Assembly (NCBI GenBank): GCA_032433595.1
Contig: JASWJB010000329.1
Location: 1-48,454, forward strand
DNA: 48,454 nucleotides
Reading direction: 5' to 3'
Origin: Conoideocrella luteorostrata
Lineage: Eukaryota > Ascomycota > Sordariomycetes > Hypocreales > Clavicipitaceae
The position numbers and the translations under genes are program-made. The notes beneath the pieces were generated by a model that was given only the letters and a program-made list of their open reading frames with translations, did not search any database and was not told the origin of the DNA. This document shows, piece after piece, positions 11,080-21,486 of this stretch (its first letter is position 1; each line of letters opens with the position of its first letter).

Positions 11080-13185
11080 AGCAACAGGGATATGCGGCCA
11101 ATTAAGTCGCAGCCATATTATAGCTACATTATTTTACAAGTAAATCTCACTATAATATACTCCGTAAGTACCAGCAATTTCCTTGTGTACAAATAGCTAC
11201 ATCGCACACATCACAACCAAAGGTTATTGAATAGAGCCTTATTTTGCCGTTGCTATTGACCTCAGTAAGCGGCTTCCTAAAGCTTAGTGACCAAGGCTAT
11301 CCACAGTGTAGCTCCTGATATCCGAGGCTGCATGACGAAACCCTAAATAATTAGTATGATAATCTAGTTTGCGAGGCTTCTCGTCTGAAGCGCTGTGAGG
11401 AGCAAGTGAGGTACCGCGCTCGTACCTCCGTTGTGGTGGGTCCGCCTGGCTCCACTGCACCTTCGATTCTTAGGGTTAGCTCCTGCCTACTTGTTTTCAC
11501 TGCAATTTCAACTCCTCCCTAGGGTTTGCTTCCCCACCAAGAGACCGACCTTCACTGCGATTTCGAAAGCTCCCGACCAATTTCTAGCAGCAATCAGTAC
11601 AGCCAGCTAGCTTAAAATAGCCCAAGCGCCGTGCTAATCGATCCACAGTTCCTGAGTGTAGATGGGTTGGGTCAACCGGCAGTTAGCCCAGCGCTCTGAA
11701 AATTGTCCTCCAAAAGCGGCGTCGCGTCCTCCAAAAATGGACGCACATTTGCTGCAAATCTGCACTTTAGTTGTAAGACCGTTGACCCTAGCAAGCGATA
11801 TGCGTTATATGAGTACAGAAACATTCCTACGGGGCGGAAGCATATGAGACGCTTTGCTTCCAGGTCACTTGTAGTTGGTGATGTTAGCACGGTTGAGACG
11901 ACGAAGACTTTCGAAGCTCATCGGTATACTATCCGTTCAAAATGGAGGAGAAAAAGCACAACTACTATCGAAAATAAGATATATGGCAACATATCGCCTG
12001 TCCATAACTCGCATTGGTGGGCTGATCATGGAGGGTGTACTAACCGATTTCAATTCGACCAAATCATTCAACCCCCAAAATATATGGATCGTAACTTTTA
12101 TTAGCTAGCGGATACAGTTCATCACGTGCCTTTTAATGAGATCCAAACCTTAGATAAGTTTCTAGCAAAGCCTGGTCCTGCTTCTTGTAAGCTAATGCAC
12201 TTTCAGGAGAGGAATACTGCAAACTACACAAGATCTTCCATCCTCTCACAAACAACTGTTATCATTATACTCGTTGTTTGTTCAAGAAAATAAAGGAATA
12301 ATGTTAGATTGCCTTGATAAAAACTAACATACTCTGAGTGGATAGCAGCGCTCAACTAGAGTAAGTGAGCACATCCGACCATCACTTTAAATCACTCACG
12401 GAGATAAGTGAGCATTTGCAACTCTCACTTAGATAGAAGCTATGCCTACTATTCTGCCTAGTTATGCCTACTATTGTATAGCCTGTCTAGTTTCTACCCT
12501 CATAGGTCTATGCTCGTTCGCAGTTAACCCCTAAGAGAATAACTTATCTAAATATTCTCATTTACATTATCACTTGATAATGGTCTGTGACCTAAAACTA
12601 AAGCGTAACACCGCCGCCCGTTCAGAACGAGGCCCTTGTAAGATCTGCCAGCATAAACGTCATGACTAGGTTATTCCCTTGAAAGCCCATCACACCTAAT
12701 TTTGGTTCTTAAGAATCTTTATAAAAGTAGATCACGACTAGTTGAGTATCTAAATTGTATAATTTATGTGAAGGAACACTACATAGATTACTCCAACTTA
12801 ATTCTTCCTACTTAATCATCAACTAGGGACGGACCGCCCGTGGAAAATCTTCTTTCATATCTTGAGCAGCACTCCCGCTTTAAAATTAGACTACAGAAGA
12901 CGAATACGGTAATTCGAAAGAGCGTCTTCTGATGTAAGCGAATAGAGCATGTCTCTTGAACAGACGCCAAGAATCTTGAAACTTCTCGGAAGATCAACAT
13001 CCGCCCGATCGAGCATAAGTTCTCCATTTGCCATTTGTAAAATCCACTAAATGCTGCAGGAAATGTGCTTGCCAACAGGACATATTTATAGCTGCAAATC
13101 ACAAAGCGACTTCAATACTTTGCCATATCGTAGTTGATAGTAACAGAGCCTGAAAAAGTCGGAATACAAATAATCGTGGGTCAGT
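11080..13185. other. AT-rich, degenerate DNA; no gene recognised
   Basis: Many stops in all frames and no motif identified in the short ORFs. One TACTCCGTA copy lies at 11158-11166. The look is that of mutated repeat DNA, possibly RIP, but base composition was not computed. Confidence 0.4.
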
Positions 13186-13613
13186 TTAGTATATTGCATG
13201 CTCTTTTCCGAAGATATTGAAGTGGTGGCTTGGAACGCGGTAGACGTACTTCACAATATCATATCCATCCATATTGCACTCGAGCATTGACGGAGTATTT
13301 ATGTCCTTGCGTGATTGCATTGGCGACTCAACTCCCATCAGAGCATCAGCTAATACTCGCAAGCGGTGAGGAAGGCCATGTGACCAGACGGCTGTGACAC
13401 CCTCGTCCAAATTCTTTAGGTACTCTGGTGCATCCTCTTCGTGACAGTCGAACACGACAATTCGTACTCCCCCAGGCCGGTCTTTCGCGGGAGAAATTAC
13501 ATGTAACGATGTTTCACAATCTACATGGACAACGATCGAATAGAGCAGTTACAGCATGTCGCACATACCATAATAGCACCTTGCTTTCTCACCAAGATAA
13601 CCCTTAAACACCC
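13186..13613 (-). pseudogene. Unrecognised gene fragment with two splice signals
   Basis: The reading frame RIVVFDCHEEDAPEYL to KYVYRVPSHHFNIFG is open for more than 90 codons. It extends upstream through a plausible 48-nt intron (donor GTATGT at 13568, acceptor TAG ending 13521) into a short in-frame exon, itself preceded by CTAATC...TTAG ending at 13614. No start codon could be linked to it, and the sequence upstream is broken by stops. I do not recognise the family. It could be the 3' end of a decayed gene or a living gene whose first exons I failed to find. Confidence 0.3.
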
Positions 13614-14544
13614 CTAAGCTCGATTAGATAAAGTGTTGAATTCTTTCCTCTAAATTCCGTCAATCTAGTATTTCCATCAGGCCTCCATGACTTGGTTGGA
13701 TCCGATGGCTTTCATTATTCCTATTCCTCGGCCGTGGGAGGATCTGCGCTTTATATTATTGGTCTGCTGGCCAGCATTGTGGCTTGCGGCTAGTTCTGGC
13801 AACTAATTCCCAATTGGTTGATCCCTTCCATTTGTTGTCAGGAAAGAGGCTTGTGCAGAGAATTAGCTCCTGGGAATACGAGGATTTCCGGCAATTCCCT
13901 GTGACATTGAATATTGCCGATCGAAAATCTGAGATAAAAACAACGTGGACATGACGTGACAGCGGTATTTATGGGTATAGGGCCGGCATCAAGCTCCAAC
14001 CAAGGGCTATGCAGCGACCAGAAAGCGCTGTTGCTCAACCAGCAGGTACCTCAGCTGAATCTTCAGTATCAACACCATGCGCCGAGCCCATTTCCCATTG
14101 GCGCACTCCCAAGTAATCGTCTAGAGTCCGTAATTTGCACTCCGTACTGATTAATAGATAGTACCACGAGATGTGTGGCAGCTAACGCACGCCTTCCAAC
14201 TGTAGTGCCACCGAGTTGCACAACAGATGCACGTGTAGGGAGTACGCGGTACTCAACAACAAGAACAAACAATAATGCCCTAAGCATTAATAGACCAGCC
14301 TTGTGCCGTACGTAGCAGGGCGACTGCTGTAACGAGGTGCGACCGTAGAATACTCGCTCAGCCAACAGCTCGACGCAGAGATTGCTCACTGCGTAAACCA
14401 CAGGGCTGGCGCAGTTATTTTTCGTCACCTCGACGCCCATTCCAACGGGCGCAAGGATCGTCTATCCTCTACTTCGTATTACTCCATCATCTGTGGATAC
14501 TTGTCCTTGACGCCCCCACCTGGCCACGATTTCAGCTGCTGCGT
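13614..14544. other. Intergenic/repeat DNA, no gene seen
   Basis: Upstream of the fragment at 13186-13613. The overlapping ORFs around 13.8-14.4 kb on both strands have no recognisable domain. Confidence 0.4.
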
Positions 14545-14770
14545 GGTTCTGGTGAATTGATAGGAAGAGGTTTAAATTGATCTGCATTAATGGGAAGAGC
14601 TATGTTACAGTGATGATTGAGGGAGAATTCCTCGTCCAAATCCCCCTATAATACCTTTACAATCTGAGACACGCCTGTCTCGGATTCCTGCCTTCGGCCC
14701 AGAGGCCACGTATCCTTTCTCTCACTGCCGTGTATCCACATATCCACTCACACACACGTGTTATCCAACA
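14545..14770 (-). repeat. LTR-like repeat, second family, copy A
   Basis: It is similar, with many substitutions, to 18720-18950 in the same orientation. Shared blocks include TGTCCAAATCCCCCTAT-like sequence, CCCAGAGGC(C/T)AC and CTCACACA...GTTAT(C/G)CAACA at the + strand end. Read the other way it starts TGTTGGATAAC, so it is LTR-like. I could not find matching target duplications, so its outer border is uncertain. Confidence 0.55.
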
Positions 14771-15312
14771 GATTCTGTGCCTGACTAAATACGAGCCCGG
14801 AATAGCATTGGCGGGCGTTGGCACGGACTGCAATAGAGAAACGTTATTGTATTCGGTGGATAGCATCAAACCCGAAGCGTGGAAATTGGGTGGAACACTG
14901 TGCAAACTACTTCGTATCAGTGCTCCATACAGTGTATTTTCACGGCAGGACAACGTAACGCCCCCATCAGCGCCTCCTTCGTATAGGCTCGGAGGCTGCC
15001 CAGGCGGTAATCTTAATATAGATCTATTATTGTGTCTAGCTCGAGCGAGAGAGAGCTGGCCAGAGCCTTATTGCAGCAACTTTTCGTTCTCGGTAGTTCG
15101 CCCAGAAAAGCCTGAGGCACCTTTGTTGGAAGCAACAGTATGGAAGTGAATTGGAAGGGAAAATTGGAAGCTTGTAAATTGATGAATAATGACAATGATG
15201 ATAGATGATCTGATTCCTCCTTCCAATCCCGGTCCAAATGCTTCCTTTTATGCTCGCTTTCCTTCCTGCTTCTGATATTTCGTATTCCTCGAATTCCTGA
15301 CCTTATCGAGAT
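14771..15312. other. Intergenic, no gene seen
   Basis: Spacer between two repeat copies. The ORFs overlap on both strands and none is recognisable. Confidence 0.4.
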
Positions 15313-15317
15313 CCTAA

Positions 15318-15530
15318 TGTTGGAATCCCTCGTCAAGCGTACGAGCAATTGCGAACAAGGTCATGTGTCCACCCTAGCGCGCCTCTTTAATACGGCGCGC
15401 TCGGGGGCATTCCTCTTCTTCTATCTTACTAGATAACCCAGATCAGATGAATTGAATTGTTTTGCTTCTTGTGTTGCTTTGACCTCCGGTATCGATGCCC
15501 TTGTCACCCGAAGCCCCTGTGCTTCCTACA
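15318..15530 (+). mobile_element. Solo LTR, GCGCGC subfamily, upstream of the GT31 gene
   Basis: Starts TGTTGGAATCCCTCGTCAAG and ends CCCCTGTGCTTCCTACA. It is bounded by a perfect 5-bp target duplication CCTAA (15313-15317 and 15531-15535). The inverted partner is at 8920-9101. It ends 181 bp before the probable start codon of the glycosyltransferase gene and points the same way, so it lies in that gene's promoter region. No internal element sequence remains. Confidence 0.88.
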
Positions 15531-15711
15531 CCTAACTAAACCCTCCGGTTTTCAGTTAACTTTAAATAACCTCTCTTATCCGACAACTTTTCGCACAACT
15601 CCACTAGCCTTATGTCTTACCTTCACTTCTTCTGCCATAGCTTTGGCAATGACATGCCTTTTAATGCCAGAGATGCACTCCAACTCCACTTTCTCAGTGT
15701 TCCGTGCAGCC

Positions 15712-17229
15712 ATGTCGTTCAAGTCTAGGAGGATTATTGTCTCATCGCTCGCCGTCTTCGCCCTCATTTTACTGACCACATTCTCATGGGGGCAAAGAGG
15801 CAGAATATATCGAGATGGCCATTTGAGCCTCACACGTCTTTGTGGTGACGACCGACCGATTACTCAGTCTCCTCCACTTCCTCCTCTCCGTCCTGTTGGC
15901 GATAATGATGAGTGCGCTCACTTCCCAAATACTACAAACGTCTTGGTGCTTCTCAAGACCGGCGCCTCTGAGAGTTACAAAAGACTCCCTATACATTTCA
16001 TGACAATTCTCAAGTGTTTGCCCAACAACTTTCTCATATTTAGTGATATGGCTCAAACGATTGCTGGCCATACCGTCCATGACAGTCTCGAGCATGTCTT
16101 AGGCTCAGTCAAGAACAAACATCCCGATTTTGAAATATATCACCGCCAAAAGAAATGCCCTGTTGCAAGCGGAGAATGCAATAAGAATCATGACGTTGCC
16201 AGCCAAGGCTGGAACCTTGACAAATACAAAAATTCACACATGGCAGAAATCGCCTACAGAATGCGGCCACAGTACGACTGGTACTTTTTTATCGATGCTG
16301 ACACATACGTCAGTTTCAGAAATCTTATGAGGTGGCTACCAAATGTAAACCCTGATAGGCCTCACTATATTGGCAGTATTGAGTATTCAGGCCCGTTTCC
16401 CTTCGCACACGGTGGTTCCGGATATCTTATGTCCAGAGCCCTTATGAAGTCCATGCAGTCTGGCAATCCTGGCCTTGGAAATAAATATGACGAAGGAGTG
16501 GCGCGCCATTGCTGTGGCGATATTATGTGGAGTGACATAGTCCTGAAGGAGACTGGGCTTACTCCAGAGAACATGGTACGAAAAGTTGTTATGCTTTACT
16601 TTCGATAACTATTCGAGAAATTGCTAACGGAGAACATATGCTAGTGGCCCGCCTTCAATGGCAGGAAAGCGAATACGCTCAGTTACAGCGAGAAACAATG
16701 GTGCCAGCCGGTCATCACTTTGCACAAGATGTTGGCTGAGGACATTGACGACATGTACGCGTTCGAAACCAATTTTGATAAGTCTGGGGGTTCATTAAGA
16801 ATTAAAGACGTATTCCACCAATTTTTAGATCCGAATCTCCGAAAGCTGCAAGCAGACTGGGATAATGGGAGTGATGATGTGTTTTATGCTGACCCGCAGA
16901 TTGACGTCAAAGCAAGAAAGAATGACGAGTGGTCGCAACTACCGGATAGAGTCAAGAAGGATGACTTATCTGATCTGGAACGCGCGGCACACAAGAGCCA
17001 TGGGGACTGCAGCAAGGCTTGCGACTCGATGGACGACTGCTTCCAATACCGTTATCTGGATGGTGTCTGCGGCATCGGCCGGAATATAAGACATGGCGTT
17101 GCAGTAAAGCGAGATGAAAAAGACTCCAAGAGGGTATTCAGTGGCTGGAGGGTCGACAAGATCAGGCAATGGGTTAAGGATCAGGGTGAATGCCAGCAGC
17201 CGTGGGAGTGGCCCGTGAAGGACCAGTGA
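15712..17229 (+). CDS. GT31-type glycosyltransferase, type II membrane protein
   Basis: Two exons, 15712-16575 and 16645-17229, with a 69-nt intron (GTACGA donor, GCTAAC branch site, CTAG acceptor) and frame kept; about 482 residues. Residues 1-6 are basic, and about 7-25 form the signal anchor, so the catalytic domain should be in the Golgi lumen. FFIDADTYVSF holds the metal/nucleotide-sugar DxD motif (D195, D197). GGSGYLMSRAL and CCGDIMWSDIVL correspond to the acceptor-side motifs of Fringe/core-1 beta-1,3-galactosyltransferases. A Cys-rich PAN/apple-like stretch (CSKACDSMDDCFQYRY, about residues 410-430) sits in the tail. The frame is open further upstream to 15457, but that part is LTR and leader sequence, so the Met directly before the anchor was chosen. 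The exact sugar transferred is unknown. Confidence 0.87.
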
Positions 17230-18719
17230 GAAGCTGTGCCATTGAAAGGAAGCCAGCCGCTACGCGATACTCGGAGTCATCTGATAGATAGTCCAAGGCG
17301 AGCATTATATCGTTGAGGACAGAACCAAGTGTCTTTGGGAATGGTTCTTGTTACAGTGTACTAGACGGAGTACGGAGTAGTGAGTTTTCGATTTTGGGAT
17401 ACTTTAAAAATAGGAGGGATTGCGCAGCACACCTCGTGGATTAACTAACCCGCACCCTTATTTATGACTCAAGTGACTTGGAGGCCTGATACCGGGTGGT
17501 CATAGTAACTTCATAGTAGGCAGGTAAAATGAGTCACGCCGCTTTTCTCGAATGAACGAAGTGAATAATAAAGCTCCTGTTCGCGGGTCTGTAATTTGAA
17601 GCTATTCCCGAGATCTGAACCGGCTGTGAGAGCTTTTTGAGCAGGTCAATAATGACTATCTTTCTTTCTTGCTCATGTTGCACGATAATAGCTATCCATG
17701 CTACCCTCATAGTCGGCAGCAATACCTCAAATGGATGATGCATCTTGACTCAATAAACCCTGAAATTTGAGGCTTCTTTTGGTTCATTCTGCTACGGCTT
17801 CGGTACTTAATTTGCATGCTCAGATGTCTTCACGTTCTATTGTGACAGCCCCTTCAGCGATGTGGCTGATTATGGTTGCGTTTGATGCGGCCTGGCAAGT
17901 TGACGTTTCGCCTAACAACAAGCTGGCTACAAAGGTTGTCCAAGACGGACGGACAACAGCAAAAATGAAAGCAGAATAGTTGGGAAAATTAGAACAGGAA
18001 GGAAAAATGAAGGTGTTTGTTTTAGAAAGAGAAACAGTGTATAGTTAAAAACAAAAAGAACGTTATATTAGCAGCGCAAGCTTGGTTATTGTTGTTGGGC
18101 TTTGGAAGCTATTCGCTCTGCTTTTCCTATACACTAAAGTAGTTTATCCGTTCTTATTGTAAACATAAAATTTCTATGAGTAGCAACATAATTATGCCAC
18201 ATAATCCCAGGGCTGAGTTGTTACGAGTAGTTTTTACACGATTTAGTGTCCGTCACGCAGTTTGAGCAGCTTGACTCGTTTCAATGCACGATGAAGACGT
18301 ACTTCAATAAAGGAATTTAATGATAATAGGCTGGGGAGCAAAGTAGTCAATAAAGACATAGCACTTAACCGTAGGGGAGAACTCCTTGAATTTATGGTAA
18401 TCTGCCCACAAGAGGGATAAGCCCCCTACTTATAGCTATATTATTTCATCTGACTAATCTGGTCAAATCCGAAAACTCACGTGAATTTATTCTGGCCATC
18501 TTAGAGGCTTCTTTTCCCCTACATAGCATTATACGACAGAAAAAATAGCCAGCCCGTGATTTCTCTTACGGCAAGAAGGTCATCCGGGTACTGGCTGCGA
18601 AACCACGTTCAGGATGATATTTTTGCCGCATAGCGCGTTTCCGCCTCTGCCTCAGGGAATTCTACTCTAGCTTCCATGACTACGAAGGGCGCCAAGATAG
18701 ACGGGTAAACCGAAGCTAT
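17230..18719. other. Intergenic, repeat-region DNA, no gene seen
   Basis: Contains a tandem CGGAGTACGGAGTA motif near 17365-17380 just after the GT31 gene. The remainder is AT-rich with short unrecognised ORFs. Confidence 0.45.
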
Positions 18720-18950
18720 CGGAATCAATTGGAGAGGTTCAAATTCTTGTGCATTGATGGAAAGATCTGTGCTACATTGATGATGGAAGAGAAATCCCTC
18801 GTCTGACAGCCCTGTCCAAATCCCCCTATTTATATTCATACATTCCTAGACGACCTTATCATAGCTTCCTGCCCGTGCCCAGAGGCTACATAATCCGTAT
18901 GGCACTGGCCGTGTAGTCCACGCTCTCTCACACATACGGGTTATGCAACA
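18720..18950 (-). repeat. LTR-like repeat, second family, copy B
   Basis: Partner of 14545-14770 (see there for the shared blocks). It ends on the + strand with GTTATGCAACA, 16 bp before the next solo LTR begins. Target duplications were not identified. Confidence 0.55.
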
Positions 18951-18966
18951 ACAGCGCCTTTATAAG

Positions 18967-19159
18967 TGTGGGTTGCACAGGGTTGTGCAATGATCTAGAT
19001 CATCGGTTTCAAATTCATTATATTCATTAGTCTCTGTTATCTAAGAAGAAGAAAAGAAGTCAAGGTGGGAGGCACGATATTGTCGTATAAATATCGTGGC
19101 TAGAAGGTGACCACGTGACGAGCTCTGTGCTTCCTATTGTGCTTGGTGGCATTCCAACA
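18967..19159 (-). mobile_element. Solo LTR, TTGCACA subfamily, copy 2
   Basis: Starts on the + strand with TGTGGGTTGCACAGG and ends GGCATTCCAACA. The flanks ATAAG (18962-18966) and ATAAA (19160-19164) match at four of five bases, a slightly decayed target duplication. It carries the same internal palindrome, TATAAATA box and AAGGTGACCACGTGACG block as 10875-11074. No internal coding part. Confidence 0.82.
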
Positions 19160-21486
19160 ATAAATACGTCATTGTCTTTGCCGCTCTAGTTACGTGCACG
19201 AGCTAGCCCTTGCATGGCCAGGGGGTGAAGGCGGAAAGAAGACCTCATGAAACGGCATGCATCACTATGGATAGTTTCCGCAGTCTTCTCGGAACAGCGA
19301 CCGAGCAGTTGCAAAGTATTGTAAGTATATGCTCTTCGGCTATCAGCCACCTGAGCCACATTTCCGAGACCATCGTGATCGCTTATCCGACGAAACAGCC
19401 GTCTACTCGTTCGTGACAGATCCCGCTAATAGGCCTTCCGAAGCATATCTGTGTCTCGTGAAGAGATCCTGCATTATACCTATGGATGGTCTCCTGCGGA
19501 GGTACCGCGTGGGAGGGCGGCTCAAGGTGCTTGGATATGCAATCTGCTACAAAGTATATCGAAAAGCACGATGAGCTTTTGAAAGAGCTAATGATCTCCG
19601 TACATAGATATAGAGGCTAGGGTAGTAGCTGTATATCTGAACTGCTCCCGCTCAGGCATGTTAATTCGTCTTTTAACACATCCTCTCAGCTTTGTGGCGT
19701 AGTTCTGTTGCAGGGTCCATTTTCTACATCACTCAACATGTGAAGAACTAATTAAGTACAAATAGTAATGGCCCAGCCACAAGTTCGGCAATAGCCCAAA
19801 TACCAAGCCCTTCAGCTTATTTTCGCTACATTCGCTTCAACAATAGCGGAAATTCTCTCAACCGTGCGAAATCCAACTATCAAGACATTAGTTCTTGTTG
19901 GAGAAGCTGTAAAACCATCGGTGGTGGAGCTTAGGGTCAGCGTGCAGTTGTGTTCTTAGCTCATACGGTCCATTAGAATGCTCTATCAACAAATCGTACA
20001 GCTCACCACTTGTTTTTTTGGAAGATCTCTGACTTCTCTCCTATCATTTATTTGTTGGTGCTTGATGCCCTCGGCACCCTGCATTTCCCAACACACGCCG
20101 TCATCGCTATGATGCACCTGACATCTGCTCAGACAATAATTTTGGGGGCACAGCAGAACGTGCTTCATCGGGAACTCGCGATATTAATACTTCGGAGAGA
20201 TTACTATCTCGGTAGCTCTTCTAGGATATCTAGGTGCAAATATGGAGCAAGAACTCGCTCATGACTACTGGTATCTGGTGGACTGCCTACTGGGCAAATG
20301 GAGGTACAGAGGGAAAGTTTGGTGTTACTTGACATGGAGAGATGGCAGCTATAGATTCGTTCTCGAAAAGTATGTGAGTGAAGACCTGCGGGCGGAGTTT
20401 GAGAACAGAAATTGTATAGGTTTTCGCGAAGGCGCGTTCGCGAAAGGTGTGGTCCCCACGTGATGGCACGGCGCCTCCCGCAAAGGTTTAAGTAAGACAA
20501 TTCACCACCACGTAACATCGTTCTAGCATGAGCGTTTGATTCCCCTGAGTATCCTAGCGCGTAGCTCATCCGTCTCCGAAGCTTCACTCGATACAGTGCT
20601 GCCCCTCAATTTCGATGTAAATTGGAAAAGGGAAGTTGCCGGCTCCTATGGAGGATTCGAACCAGGAAACTGTGGAATGGTCACTTTGCACCGTAAGTCA
20701 GTTATCGATCATTTGGACTTTGCGATCCTTTCCTGCGATGCGCTGCATTTGGACAAGCACATGACATGACGCCTTTACAGGCGGGGGGCATGAAATTCCC
20801 TTGCACAGGGCTCGCATTCAAGGGGCCTGATTGGATAATACAGGTAGGCATAGATAATTGAATTGATGATGATTCCCTCTTAGGAAGCACCCTCCGCTTG
20901 TCTAGAGAAAAGAGGCGCGCTCTCCACACCGGCGGTGGGCGCTGAGTACGTAATCTAAGCTTACTAGCTAATCTACGCGTGCGTGCCGTGCAACAAATTC
21001 CAATGGCTAGTTGTTGCTTGGCGACGCTCCGCTCTGTGGGCCTGTTGGTCCACACACCAAACGATAAGCAACCGTTAGTTGAGTTTGTCCGCTTGTTCAA
21101 TTAGAGGCCGTGCCAGCTCGCCACCGAAATCGCTCCACAGGGTCTGTTCATATTCACCTAAATGATGAATTACGATGCGGCAGAGGGGACGGCTTATTTG
21201 GGACATTAGAACACAGTACACCAGGGACGGGTGGTAAGTGAGGCTGGGCCGAGATGAATTTGGTGCGATCCTGTGGTGTTAGCGCAGCCAGCCCCGTGTT
21301 TTGTGGTCTTCGGGTGGGTGCAGGAGGAGTAGGTGGTGTTGCTTGCTGTTCGTCTTCTCCCGTTGACGTCTTTTCCTCTCGATTTTTCCTTCTCATGCGC
21401 TTGCGTCAGCTTGACATGCTTCCTAGTTCGACCTACGCAGGGGAGCATACCTAAGTTGTCAAGAGGTTTTCAACACTTACGGAGAG
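19160..21486. other. Intergenic, no gene recognised
   Basis: Short ORFs overlap on both strands and none shows a known domain. AAAAGAGGCGCGCT at 20908-20921 is identical to the core of the GCGCGC LTR (9060-9073) and may be a remnant. A GGATTCGAACC string at 20653-20663 looks like a tRNA T-arm but has no tRNA around it. Confidence 0.4.

Noticed and set aside
15457..15711. Upstream-extended start for the GT31 gene
   Set aside because: The extension begins inside a solo LTR, and the protein family begins with the signal anchor directly after the Met at 15712; kept only as a possible alternative transcript.
10875..19159. One full-length LTR retrotransposon bounded by the two TTGCACA LTRs
   Set aside because: Each copy has its own target duplication, the GT31 gene lies between them, and no reverse transcriptase or integrase is seen.
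20653..20663. GGATTCGAACC, resembling a tRNA T-arm on the minus strand
   Set aside because: The neighbouring bases do not pair as a T-stem, and no D-arm or acceptor stem could be placed around it.
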